DNA of 64,000 bases from Polyodon spathula (Eukaryota > Chordata > Actinopteri > Acipenseriformes > Polyodontidae). The notes below the pieces were generated by a model. The model was not told the origin of the DNA, made no database searches, and saw nothing but the letters and a program-made list of their open reading frames with translations. This document shows, in pieces, positions 34,986 to 48,342 of this stretch (the first letter of the stretch is position 1; each line of letters begins with the position of its first letter). The stretch lies in NCBI RefSeq assembly GCF_017654505.1, contig NC_054540.1, positions 38,332,017-38,396,016 of the forward strand, in the 5' to 3' direction. A program made the translations under genes and the position numbers.

Positions 34986-36689
34986 CATCATTCACATCCA
35001 CGTCGATGGATACGCTGCATGCTACCCACGTTTCCATTTGTTGCCTGTTTATAGTCAGTGCTGGAATGGTAGTGTGCACAGAGTTAATGCAGTCCTTTTA
35101 CAATCCTTATTCTGCGCGTCACAAACCTGGTTTTGTGCTTGGCGCATACCTTCGAATATTGAATATCGGGCCACATATGCCTGGAATTATTCTATAAAAA
35201 ATAAGAAGTTGAACTAACTAAGCACAGTAACTGGATGATTCATCGTAATGTATAAGCAACCTACTACAAACTCTGAAGTGGTACATTTGTTTATTAAGAA
35301 GCCACCGCACATTCCATATTTTATTCATTTGTCCTGGTGATGTATTTCAAGCTTGTAACATTTATTACAAGTACTACTTGTACTAAAATCTCCACGTCCA
35401 TATTGGTAAATTTCAGTTTTTGCTTCCGAGCATCCTCATCACCATGGCTAGTGTAAGGCTGATGTCTTTGTGTGCCATTCATCATCTTTTGGAATGTGTA
35501 GCCTACACATGCAGGGTTGACCTAAACCCACTATTTATTGTCAGAGGCGTGTAATTCTCCACCACTAATTGCGGTGAGCAGTATTAAATTGGTTGATTGC
35601 AGAATCGCCTGCTTTACCTAATTAGTCTTATAAAATAGGTTGTTATTTTGATGATGAGTGCGGCCGTACTGAACACGCACATAATGTGGCTCTCGGTTTT
35701 TCCTCTTTATAAATTTGGGCCTCAGAGTTGTTAAATTAGAATGTTTCTAAAAGCTGCCAAAATGTAGTTTTTTTCATCAGTTGTCTTTCAGCCAATCAGA
35801 TCACAGATAGTCATTTATTGTAGAGCTGCGCAAGCTGTTCAGTGTATGACCCACAAACGGACTCAAGTCTTAATCTCGAAAGCAAACAGGCTCCTTTCAA
35901 ACTTAATTACAGTCTGTGGGGAAAAAAAGATCCCTCTTTTCCACTGCAGCATTTTACATTTCAAGGACTATTTTAACGACTTTATTGACTGTTTTTTAAA
36001 GAGTGTTTATTCAATGTTTAACCTATGAGAAGGATTATAAACTAATAAACCCTAATTAAACAAATTGTTTCACGAAATGCAAGCTTGACTGATTTAAAAA
36101 AAAAAAAGGAAAATGCTTAAACCAATCCTAAAATTCTTGTGATTAGGGTCTAAAAACTTCATTACATAAATACCCCAATTCCATTATTGTTAATTCTCTG
36201 CAAGTCTTGGCCATAATTAGGAAAAATGAAACTGAACCATAAGCAAATGGTTGTTACAATTTTGAAAAATCAAACTTATTTTTGCTTGAATTTACATATT
36301 CTGTCTGTAGTCTTTGCAAGCCTCAGGCACCAGCTCTGTGTGATTGTCCGAATTAACATAGTTATAGCAGTTATGATGTCTGTTCACGTATCATATTTGT
36401 TTTAGAACTACAATTTCTGTCTGGACAGTTTGATTTACAATGAATGATACATTAGAAGAACATGGCAAAACCTTAATGAGGGCTGGTTTGAATTCAATTC
36501 TGTGGGGTTGAAGTTCTTTGGTTAGATGATGTTTTATCTAGTAAAGCACTGCAGCAATGGGGTGCCCCAAGAAGATAACAGGAGATGTTCTATTTAATTC
36601 CCTCAGAAGGCTTTCAAATCACTGATCGAGGAATAAAAAATTGATCAACCCTATACCTCTTTTCTTTTTGATGCATTTGCCGCAGTAAA
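34986..36689. other. unassigned sequence
   Basis: Nothing recognised. AT-rich. Confidence 0.4.
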
Positions 36690-37285
36690 CCTTTATAGGA
36701 GTCAAAAAGGAAGTTAGAAAGGCCAAGAGAGGTAGAAATGAGCATTGTTAAGGGGGCTAAAACCAATTCCAAAATGTTTTTTTCCAATATTACAACAGCA
36801 AGAGAACATTCAAAGAGGAGGTTAAATGTCTAAGAGATACAAATGGCAAAATCATAGATGAAGAAAGAAAAATAGCAAATATATTAAATGATTACTTTTC
36901 ACAAGATTTTACAAAGGAGGATACGAACAACATGCCCCACATGTCATCCAGTTCCTATCCAGTTTTAAATAACTTTAGCATAACAGAGGCAGAAGTGTTA
37001 AAGGGACAAGGAGCTCTTAAAATAAACAAATCCCCTGGGCCAGATGAGATCCTCCCAATATTACTCAAAGAAATTAAAGAAATTATTTACAAACCATTAA
37101 CCAAGAACATGCAACAGTCTCTTGCACAGGGGTTGTACTGACAGACTGGAGAATTGCAAACGTAATACTGATCCACAAAAACAGTAATAAAACCGAACCA
37201 GGTAACTATAGACCAGTAAGCCTGACTTCTATTATATGCAAACTTATGGAAACTATAATTGAAAATTGAAAATTACCTATATGGT
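36690..37285 (+). mobile_element. CR1 LINE internal fragment
   Basis: It corresponds to 53838-54430 of the nearly intact CR1, starting at KKEVRKAKR-encoding sequence and running through KINKSPGPDEILP and YRPVSLTSIICKLMET. Frameshifts and a stop at 37139 make it non-coding. It lacks both the 5' end and the whole 3' half, including the CR1 tail, so it is not an ordinary 5'-truncated insertion. Confidence 0.92.
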
Positions 37286-37292
37286 AATTTTC
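37268..37292. repeat. 10-bp palindrome at the CR1 fragment breakpoint
   Basis: GAAAATTACC, TATAT, GGTAATTTTC form a perfect inverted repeat with a 5-base loop. The left arm is CR1 sequence and the right arm's last bases are not. Confidence 0.9.
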
Positions 37293-38273
37293 ACCAGCGA
37301 CCCCTGTAGCCTGGCTGGGCACCTGCGGTCTTGCCTGTAAGCTGCCCAGAGCTGCGTTGTCCTCTGACGCTGTAGCTCTGAGGTGGCTGCTAGATGAGAG
37401 CTGAGCCTTAAAATAATTGGACATTCTAAATTGAGAGAAAATACAAAAAATAGTTGGTGACTACTAAATTATTAAAAATAACAAAAAACCAAAAAAACTG
37501 TGTTTTAATCTGTGTTACTCGTATTGTTTGCTGTTTAAAATTCATATTTTTACGCTTTTTATGTTAAAATGTAGGCTGACAAGGGAAATTGGCCCCCAAA
37601 ATTATGCAGTTGCAAACCAGTAGTTGTTAGGATACTTATTTTTGTTTTGTTTTATCTAAACCAGTGCAATTTTGAGGACTCTAACCATTTGAATAAAATA
37701 ATGCATCTCAGACTGCTGTTGGATCAAGAGAGTCCATTTGATTTTGATGGAAAAATAGAGCGAGGCTCATGTGTGTTTTTGATAACTCAGACGACATCGA
37801 CACAGTTTAACAGCTTTAAAAAAACTTGATTTTACTGAGGGGGCCACTCTGCAATTGTATTGCATCCCTCTTCAGTTTAATTGAGTTTTAAATGTCAGAA
37901 TATGAACTCTACTGACCTGGTTGTCTGTACAATTATAGCTTTCTAATCTAGTAGCTTGTTTCTGCCAAAGGAATGTTTGCCCATGTCACTGGCAGCTTGG
38001 ATGTTTGTGGAGCTAATGAACAGTCAGTAATTAAGAATAAAAGAATTAAGAGCCAGGAGACAAGAAACGGGTCCTGGCTGGGGGTGGAATTGATACATGT
38101 CTGAAAGTGACTGAATCTTATTCGAGATAGTATTCGAGTATTTAAAAACAAAAACAACAACAACAACAAAAAAAAAAAAAACACAAGATGTATGGTGACT
38201 AAAGTCAAGGTGCCAGATGCTTTTTCCCTCTATCTGTGCAAATTTTAATGTGACATGCCATTTAGCATATTCA
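37293..38273. other. unassigned sequence
   Basis: Nothing recognised apart from an A/C-rich run near 38140-38185. Confidence 0.4.
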
Positions 38274-38605
38274 GTAGGGGTGTAACGATTTATTGTGTAT
38301 TGATGATTTGTAATTCTTTCTTTACATGCTATATCACATCATAATAGAGGTATGTATCATGATACCCAGACCAAAAGCACAACATGGTTCACAGTAGTTG
38401 ACCAAATGGTTCTTGAATGAAGAATAAATGTGTTTTCACGGTTGGTATAAATACATACTCTCCTTATCCCATACATTTGTTTGTCATTTAACATAATAGT
38501 CCATGACTAAATTACCATTTTATCTTATTATGCTTTGTACAAGTAGCCCATCAGGTCTGTCACATGTATTGTGATGCATATCGTATTGCGACATTTCATG
38601 ATGTC
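38274..38605. mobile_element. hAT-type non-autonomous fragment
   Basis: The left end TAGGGGTGTAACGATTTATT is the familiar hAT terminus (CAGGGGTGTAACGAT). The right side contains GTGATGCATATCGTATTGCG, typical of the inner part of the opposite terminus, but the final terminal bases are lost. No transposase. Confidence 0.5.
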
Positions 38606-39197
38606 ATATAGTTAATGATTGAGTGGTGAGAGACAGAAATGATCTCTTCATATTCTCGATTCTGTAAATAAATTTTGTTGGGGAAAGGACAACAGATATT
38701 GCAGGTATCCCACTGAATACAATATTAGTCTGGCCCTCATCATTGTGAAACTAATTTATTTGGGAACAAATATCATACCCAAGTATCCGGCATTGCTATT
38801 AAATATATAACATTCAGGTTGCACTTATGAGACAACCTGCTTATTAAAATCTTAGGCCTATTTGCTGAGGTATTTAGTCCACAAAGCAGGGTTAACGGGC
38901 AATAAGTGTCATATTCCTAGACACTCAACACTTTTAAGATGGCCTTTTCATTTAAATCCTTTGCATTTATCTATTCAGGGATACCAATATATTTAATAGG
39001 TACCAGGATAAAATGGGAAATAATAGCCACATGGGTGCTGTCCAGATTCTTTTATATAGGACAGTATATACTGGTATACTACCTGAGCACTGTCAGGAGC
39101 TGTCGACCTGATTGTTTTTTCCATTGCCCTGGTGTTCTCCTAGTAAACCCTTTGTCTCTTGATTACTCTGGAAAATAATGCTGTAGTTTTCTTCATC
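38606..39197. other. unassigned sequence
   Basis: Nothing recognised. Confidence 0.4.
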
Positions 39198-39475
39198 ATC
39201 ACTGTGAATCAAATCCATCCAACAATATCAAACTTGTACCCTGATGGCAATGGATACTTTCAAGATGATAATGCACATGCCAGAATTTTGTGCAAGAGAC
39301 TTCTTCCATGGCCACCACAATTGCAGATCTTAGTCTAATTAAACATGACTGGAATTAACATATGTCATGATCTGCCTACCTCTCTGTACCAAAAATAGAT
39401 TTCAGCACTTTGTGGAGTCTATGCCACATCATGGTACATGGTGGCCTTGCTCGATATTAGGTACCGGTCCGAATA
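39198..39475 (+). pseudogene. Tc1/mariner-type transposase relic
   Basis: NLYPDGNGYFQDDNA near 39225 resembles the second-Asp block of this superfamily, and FVESMPHH near 39410 the C-terminal VESMPRR block. The intervening region is shortened and broken by stops. No termini found. Confidence 0.5.
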
Positions 39476-41786
39476 AAATGGATATCCTGTGTAGATTAGT
39501 AGGCATGCTAAATTCAATGTCATGCAATTACTAAGCTACCCAAAATTCAAGCCAAATGAGCAGTTAAATAAAAATAAAATTAGATTCACTCTCAGAAAAG
39601 CTCTCAGAGAATTGCATTTCACATTTTCAAACGGCAGCTCTCTCCAGCAGATTAATTGGAGAGAAGGCTATGATTAGCAACACAAAGATTTTAAATTCTG
39701 TATACAGTCAATGCACAATCTGCAAATCCATAATCACTAGCCTTAGTGTGTATTCTGTGAGTCATTAATTCTTTTAAGTCAGCTGAACTTTACAACAGTA
39801 GTCTATTACGCTTGTAGATATTACTAAAATAAATCAGGTCAAGGTAATTTTGCACTTTAATAGAGTTAGTTTATGGGTTCCCTTAATCTTCTCATGTCTC
39901 CTATTCAACAGTTTATAATAAATTCATATACACTAGTCACAGTCCAATACAGAAAATGTGTCATTGTTGCCACTAATGTGGTCATCCATCTAAATTAATA
40001 CCACAGTTGCTGGGCCACAAGTGCCCCTATTTTCTGTAGTAATATTAAACCAAAACAGTTTTATTAACTATTTTGAGAGATAATCGCCATTACTATGGCA
40101 CTCATCAGTCTACGTTTCATACGTTCCTAAAGTTACTTGCATTACTTACATAAATGGATGACAGTAGGAGGATTTTTATTTTAATTATTTATGTTGAGGG
40201 TATTGGGTGCAGGTTGAGAAGCACTGTACTTCTATATATTGAATAAAGAGGTGTTTAAGCATCATAAACACAGTTTGCAAAATGTCTACAACATTGAACA
40301 CAGAGGGCAATATTTTCAAAGAGTTTACTCCAGTCTTTAACTCGAACTTTTTTAAATATGATTCAACAGTAATGTACCAAACTGAAAAACAAACAATTTG
40401 AGAATACTTGAGTTTTATACTAGTCAGTAGTTGATTTTCTAGGCTGGAGTAAACTCTTTGAAAAGATGGCCCTAAAGGTTTTGGAATTGGAGGTAAACAG
40501 GCAGCCAACAGCTTATTGATGTTTGTTCATGTAAGGAGTGATAAGCTTCTTCACACTTGTATGGATTTGAAGTCTTTTTTTCTTTTCTATAATACAGTGT
40601 CAATGATTGAATTGTATGCAAGTGCAAGCTGATGAAGGCTAGTCTCCACTATCTCTTCCATGACGCCAGTTGTTTATCACAGGACTATACAGATGCCAGG
40701 AGAGATGATAAAGGCTGAATGGGGCCTGAACTGCAGTGCCCCGTAGGCTAGCAGCCCTGGCCAGTGTACTGCACACCTAATTTAATCAGCCAGCTATCTT
40801 TCCTGATGATTCTATTAAACAGATCGCATGTCATTCATTCCACATTGTGTGCTAGTTGACTGTAGCACAGGAGACAGAGAACACAGTCAAGCAATACAGA
40901 ATGTAGGAGGATAATTTTTGTTTTGTAGAGGGGTAGACAGGTTGATAATAGATAAATAGATATACAGACATCAACTGAGATCCTCACTTAACTGGTCTGT
41001 GAAAATCTGCCATAACTTAAATGCAGTTTGTGATCAATTTTGGACTTCACTGGTACCAAGCCTTATTTTGTTTTGATTTATATAATCGAATGAAACCTGC
41101 TGAATAATGTTACCTTAACATGTTGAATTAAATACTGCTTAACAAAAAATTTAAAAATGTCACATTTTGAAATCTAACATAAAATACTTTACTACTATTA
41201 TGGCTTCTAGTAGACTTTTGCAATATAATTTTGTAGTTTCTTCACAATTGAAACATTGGAAGCTCATGTGGCAACTGGCAGCACCATTCCTGCAAATCTA
41301 AATCTAAAAAAACAGAAAAACAAAATAGGCTTTTATCATTACTGGCTTTGAAGTTTAACTTCACCAAACACAGACATTCCAAAAGCTCTCATTCTCTATC
41401 CAACACAAACACAGCATGGAATTAAATAAAGAAACAGAATACACAAAGTTTGGCATTTCCTAACATGCCAAACTCAACATTTCATCACAACACAGTGCCC
41501 ACTACGAATTGTAATTGTTTTAATCAAATAGTTACAAGTCAATGCACATTTACATATTACAACATCTGCAGTTTTGGAAAAACTACCATCGAGCTTGTTG
41601 GTAAAATTGACAACCTTGGATGGAATAGCAATAGATATGGAATAGCAATAGATATTTAAGGAGGCAAACCTAGGCAGCTTGTGTGCTTTCTACTGAAAAC
41701 TAAATGTATGGAATGTTAACACACTAGCCAGCCAGCCTGGATTGTCATGAAATGTAAACTGTGTAAATAGCAACATAATAAAGTAA
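39476..41786. other. unassigned sequence
   Basis: AT-rich. The stretches near 40315 (AAAGAGTTTACTCCAG) and 40442 (CTGGAGTAAACTCTTT) are an inverted repeat of at least 16 bases, probably the ends or arms of a small foldback element. No gene recognised. Confidence 0.4.
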
Positions 41787-41788
41787 TA

Positions 41789-42412
41789 CAGTGCTACTCT
41801 GTTATAAAGGCTCTGTCGGGGTCCATAATTAGGAGACTGCATTATCTGTGTTTTGCCTGATAACAAATATTGGCATTTTTGTTCCCAAAAGGATTTACAA
41901 TGCCCGCAAGCCAAATTAATAGTGCAGCATACAGTGGAAAATAAAGGAAGGAGACACAAACACTTTGCAGGTACTCAAATCCACGGTTTATTGGGATGAT
42001 TATTCCCTTGGCCACACCAAAAACAACAGTCTTGCACTCTCACAGCAGCTTGTCTCACTTGGCTCTGCCCATCACCCATCAGTCCTAGCTGAGGCAAGCT
42101 TACCGCTTCCCTGCTAACTCGTAGACCAGACCTGCAGCAGTACAAATCCTGGGTTGTTGTAAAATATATACAATATAATAGAAACTGCTGCTTGAGTTTC
42201 ACCTTTTCTTACTCTGTCCACCGAATCAAGTTTCATTTTAACAGAGAACGATTTTCATTTTTTGCTGTCCACCAAGCTTCATGCTGTATATCTGGAGCGT
42301 TCACCCAATGTTTGCAAACGAAATTGCATTATGGGGGAAATGGGAGCCACAACCTTATCATGTTAGAACCGATTCCCACTATAACAAGTCACGTTATAAC
42401 AGGGTAGAACTG
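41789..42412. mobile_element. Tigger/pogo-like non-autonomous element
   Basis: The left end CAGTGCTACTCTGTTATAA and the reverse of the right end, CAGTTCTACCCTGTTATAA, are inverted repeats, both flanked by TA. CAGTTCTACC...TTATAAC is like Tigger/pogo termini. No transposase lies between. The interior between about 41955 and 42140 differs in composition and may be a second insertion. Confidence 0.7.
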
Positions 42413-42414
42413 TA

Positions 42415-44642
42415 TATGGGTTCCTATATTAAAATATACTATAGATTACAAGATATGTTGTAAACATATCTAAGGCCCTGTTCACACAGCTTTAACTCAT
42501 GAGTTAGGCAATGTGATCTTTTCCAAAGACTGAGATACAATTGAGTAATCAAACAAGCTTTTAAATAATCATAACTTTGTACATTAGCCTTAATATGCTG
42601 TATGAATTTATTACAAAGTATGTTATAATAAAAGCAAATGATATGTCAAGTAGAATCTCACTTTAGTTGTAATTTGAAACCTGTGATAGCACAACACATT
42701 CCAGCTTGGCTAATCCAATGTGACGATGACAACACTGACTGCATGCCAACATTTGCGTGCAGCACAACACTTTGACTGATTCATTTGAAGTCAGACTCGG
42801 AGTGGAAACACCACATAACTGACTTTATTCAAATCCAGTACCTATAAAAGTACACTAGACGCAGCCTAGATGCAGCCAAAATCATCTAGATTTTGCATGA
42901 CAAGTTAGTCATACTCCTCGCAAGTATTAAGTCCTCAGATTTTCTCTCTGTGTAATATCCTTATATTAGTTACACCCTGTAGTTGTCATTTAAAGATATT
43001 AAAATACATTTTATATATTTTTTTAAAATTTTATAATGTACACACACTTGGAAAACCTCATTAAGTTGGCACAGCCAGCTTGTTACCAAGAGGGACCCAG
43101 GAAACATGAAGTAGGCAAATACGGGTTTAATGCTTGCCTGTGGCTGCAGCTCTGGATCATGCTAGTCATTTTGAAAACAGATGAAACAAACAAACAATGT
43201 TTACAAGACAGACTAACATTTAGTCTAAACACTAACAGTTTCTTTTGAATGCAGGGACTCCTTTTATGTTGTTTTAACCATTTACAAAGGAACAGATTAC
43301 TTAGCTATGCCCTTATTTTATACCCTCGCTCATGACCCCTTGGTTAACAAGCACATCCGCTTGTCCAATCTGCGGATGCCACGCTGTTTCCCGTTTGGGT
43401 CATTGAGTTCAGGTACGGTAGCTCAGTCCATTTTCTAGCCGGCCGACTTCCACCTACCCATGGGAATAAAGTATCATGCCTTTTAGTCCAGGGTATTCTG
43501 CTCCCTTTATCTAGTACCCTTTCAGGTCGAGGAAGAGAGATCTAACACCAAGCATTATTCGATCTCTGTCACTCAGATATTGACGTTTACCCAGTGAAAA
43601 TAAATTTCCAAAAAGTATATTGTCTATTGTAGATTGTAAGGACAAACATTGTTTTTTGATCAAAAACAGTTTATATGAAAGAAAGGTGTACCCCCAATAC
43701 AATCATATAAGCATTGTTTACAACCATCTTCGACACAAGTCTCTACTTGGCAAATGCCATATTCTTGTATTATAACACAGATATCTGGGGTATCTCAAGA
43801 AAATGAAAAGAACAATTGTATAACAGACAGAAAACATATACACAAACATTGTGAGTGATTTCCCTTCCATTTCCTCATTCAATCATTATAGTTACAACAT
43901 GTTACACACCTCCTGTTAACGGGGGAATCTGCCCACATCCATAAAACATTCTATGACACGTAATATCTCTTAATTTAATTAAATTAACTAAATTAACCTA
44001 AGTCCTACTTAAATTACTGTAGAAGCCAGTTTAAACTAGTCTGCTCTTCTTGATAATCTACCTTCACACCTTTCCCATGCATACAAACTTCTTTCCATCT
44101 ATCCGTGTATCTAATCTAGACACCTGTTACTTTGGCTATCTGCCCAGACATCTTATTTGTGACATCTGAGTCTGTGACAGGGTGCAGGTGTCTGGTTTGC
44201 TTCTGTAAAGAAAGTCACAAAATGTTCCTTCTGAATTTTGCTTTAGCTTAGTGCAGATTTAAAATATAAAAACTGTATAAAATAAAACTTATAATCAAGA
44301 CTACAAATACCTTCCGGTAGAGCAAGCAAGCAAGCAAAGAAACATACCCTTCGTGTTAGCCACTTCCACAAGATTTATTAAGATCTTTCATCCAACCAGT
44401 GCACGTTTCATCTGCTGTATTCCTCAACACATCCTGGAATCCCAATTTGTGATGTCATCTCAGCATTTCCAGTTTTTAACGTGCTATATTCTACATGTCG
44501 GCACGATTGACGTCACCTACTTTAAAAAAAATCATACCTGAGCCACCTCTTCGAATACCATTTACTTGCAAAGCCAATTTAAAACAATGACATTGACATA
44601 TATATATATATATATACTATATATTATATTATATATATATAG

Positions 44643-44673
<31 letters not shown>

Positions 44674-44989
44674 CTATATATAATGAGATTAAAGAGGGAA
44701 GAGTGTAATGGCAGTGGTATATGCTGCCATTATATATTCTGACCTATGTCGGTCAAACTACTGTACTCAGTTGTACTCATTTGTGGCACAAGAGATCAGA
44801 GGTTCATGCCAGCCTTCTCCCTCTTACAATATCATTACATTTTACTTTCATCCGAAACTGCTTCTGATTTAACTCTGAATCTCTGAAAATGAGTACATCA
44901 CAAACAGAACCTTAACCTCATTATATATAGCAATGTGTTTAGTTTGTTACTGTCAGGGACCTCACCGAGAGGGTGCATCTCAGAAGCTA
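42415..44989. other. unassigned sequence with an AT array
   Basis: No gene recognised. A (TA)-rich interrupted array occupies about 44597-44681. Confidence 0.4.
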
Positions 44990-45592
44990 AATACCCTTTG
45001 CGGTCCTATGTCGGACCAAGTCCGACATTACAATTTTCCCTTTCCAGTCTGACATCATCAAAAAGACGTAAAGCACTGGTTTCTAGTAATTTTTTCTCCG
45101 GAAAAAGCAGAGAAAACCTTTCAATGGCCAAGTGAAACTGATAGGAGCTGAATGAAGCCGAAAATAATGGGCGTATTTGAGCAATTGCACCACAGAGATA
45201 ACACGGACACATAACAAAGGAGGTAGCTGCTTCCGCGTCCAGCACTCAAAGAATATTACAGAGATTTGCAGAGCTTTTTGAGATATAATAGTAATAAAAT
45301 AATGACTTTGATCACATTATTGAGGAGACTGGCGATAAAACGAGTGATCAGGAGAGGATTTATCAGTATGCACATCTATAAATCGGTATGTGAAAAATAT
45401 AGCGAACAAGGGGTGGGGCTTGGCTGGAGATGCAGCAATTATGTCCTTTTGCCATGCACTGCCTTTTAAACCTGTTTTACTCTGGGGAAAAAAATAAAAT
45501 AAACAGTGCATGTAAAATAAACAGTGTGTGTGAAAATAAATTGGACCTGACGCACCTGACAAGTGCTGAATAAATGGACTGCAAAGGGTTAA
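44990..45592. mobile_element. piggyBac-type non-autonomous element (TTAA)
   Basis: The left end CCCTTTGCGGTCC (44994-45006) and the reverse of the right end, CCCTTTGCAGTCC (45576-45588), are inverted repeats with one mismatch. The right end is followed by TTAA; the left flank AATA appears mutated. CCCTTTGC ends with TTAA targets fit piggyBac-type elements. No transposase inside. Confidence 0.65.
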
Positions 45593-48342
45593 ATGAATAC
45601 ACTTCCCTGGAGAAGAAACAACATAACATATTCATTTCCCCAAAGACACAGGACCCTTGATAGCCCCCCCTATCCCCGTCCCCCAAAGCAAAAGAATTGT
45701 GGAATCTCTGTTCTTCACAATTATTACAGTGCTCAAACCAGAACTTTGGTTGAAAACCCACAAAAGCACGCAAGGAAATAATTTGGATTTGTTTGCCTAT
45801 TTCACAGTCTGGAGATTTCATTTGATCTGTCAGGTGTGTGTTTGTATTCAATTTTTTTTATTTTTTTTTTTAAGTTATGGTCTGCAGATTGAATTTAGAC
45901 CAAGAAGCCAATCTAGTGTTATAAAGTCAGTCACATTATTATTCTGCCTTGTAAAAAAACTATTTATTTTCTTTGCAATTTAGTGTGCATCGAAAGTGAG
46001 GGAAAATGACATTGACTGCAGTCAGATGCCACAAGAGCTTCCCTCTGAAGCTACTTACCTAGGGTTGGGCGCCTGGCCAGTAGTGTTAATTGCAGTGCAT
46101 TGAGAAGAAACAGTACCTACCAGTTTTCCCTCCCTAACCCACAGAAGCCTCCTTGAAAAGCATATCAAATCTAATAAAACGTAATTAAAGCATGGTTTAA
46201 CCTAGTACAACCAATAGAAAGCATGTAAAAAACTGCTAAATTACCATGAAAATTGACAGTGTTAAACTTTTGCAAGAGCAATACCACGATCCAGCAACTT
46301 TGCACATTCCCGACTGTATGACTAACCCTGCACACCATGCAGCTACGCCTTTACCTGGTGAGCCACTGTGAGTCTCCTGATTTTGCACTTCCTTCATAAA
46401 CAGACTTCAATGAGCTTTAAAGATGTTTATGAACATTCAGGATTTTCTGTAAATATAATTCAAGAACATTGTTTTGAAACAGAAAAAAAGAACCTTGAAG
46501 TTTAAAAATAAATAAATAAATAAATAAATAACTTCTCAATGCAGGGAAAACATGGAAAACATTACTCCCAGGCATAATACATTTTACTGGAATGGTAAGT
46601 CGGTCAGGAATTATAGATCTCACAGATAATAACTTGGGCATCAGCTGTGGCTGCAGGGGGCAAACTGTCATTATGGAACACAGCCTAAACTTTACAGTAT
46701 GTTGGTCTTTACTTCGGAGTGCACCTGTTAAAGTTTCTGTTGTCCAGGCAAGTGCAACACTAACTGAAAGCACGGCTTGCAAACAGATTCTTTAACCAAG
46801 TGAAGTACCATGTTTACAAATACAAATTCAACTTTACTATAAAATGTGTTTCTTCAGACTTGATAACGAATGGAAGTACACCACCAGGAATTATTTTCTT
46901 AACAGCAATCACTAATATATTATAAAAAAAATCTTCATTGTTATTGTACTATAGTTAGAATGTCAACATTCTGCTGTTGGAAAGTTATTTGCTGCATACC
47001 ATGAACACTCATGAAGTACACTAGTTTTTCAGTGAATAAATAGCTCTTCAGGACGTACGAATAACCCACTAACCCCAAAAGAATATGCATGGACTGTAGT
47101 GAAGAAGGCATGTTTAAACAGCTGAACTCAGGGAAAGTTCCTTAGATCAAAGTCTACATCTGCTTAGTAACACAACAGCATTTGGAACAGTGTGATTTGC
47201 CTGGCCATTTTGACATTATATCTGAATGCATGCAAATTAGATTCCAATACGAGATCCGGTTTAAAAAAATTTAAATTCAAACAGACTACCGAATACAAAC
47301 AAGTTTTGTGATACTAGATTCCACAATAATTTGCCACTTTGTATAATAAAGCACATACCATTTACTATTTCCATTTATAGCCACAGCAATGAGACACGTC
47401 AATATTCTGCTGTTATATTTCTTTTTCCAAGAACTGAACATACCATCTAATTGAATCAATCAGAGAAGAGAATACGAGTTACTGATTTACTGCTTATGAG
47501 ATCAAAGTACAAATGTGATCCTGTCAGAGGTGCTCACTGTGTTTGTATGCCATATATATTTATCATTTTCTTAATCTACTTTGGATAGTTAGTGGTGGCT
47601 AGAGACTATACTGTGCAATCCTAGGAACTGCAAGAGCATTCACTGTCCATCATGTTATCAAACACCTTGGAACAGCCTTGTGCAATTGTTGCTGTAGAGA
47701 TAGTACCCTACCCTACTCAGACCCCTTGCTCACCGAATATGATAATATTCCTGAATAAATCTTCAACAATAGGCAAGATATTCTAATGAGCAAAGCATCT
47801 CACAAGAGCAGGGTTACCCAAAAATGTTAATAATTTCTTTATTTCCCACTAAAATCCCAGTTAGACCCTTGGCTCATTTGATATCTTCATATATCTGAAT
47901 AGATTACCGTATTCCACCTTGATTTATTGGAGGAATAGGGTTACACCATGAACCATGATTACTTGCATTGAGTCTCCACAGATGAGAGCCATTGGTGTTA
48001 ATTGGTCTAATTATCCATTCCAAGTATAACAACTGAAAAAACAGCTGCTTAGATGTGTGTGAATTGCTGTTCTCCACAAAGAAAAGCAACAATCAGCACA
48101 GATCAAAGCAGCTATTTATTCACTTGTTTCACTTTGAATAGTAAGTTAGCTCAATCAACACAAGCAAATCTGATTTTCAGCACCTGCTTTCTGTGAAGAG
48201 TGCAATATGAATCATTGAACAATCAGTTCATTCAGCACTAACGTGAACGTTGAGGGAGTACTGAAGTTATTCAACGAATGAGGATTGAAGAATAACCCAG
48301 TAGGCCTAGAAAAGCAAATAATTTATTATAAAGAAAGTAGAA
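45593..48342. other. unassigned sequence
   Basis: No gene recognised. A short (TAAA)n array is present near 46506-46530. Confidence 0.4.

Noticed and set aside
42780..44180. Possible LTR on the minus strand (AATAAA on the minus strand near 42820)
   Set aside because: No TG...CA ends, paired copy or target duplication could be found.
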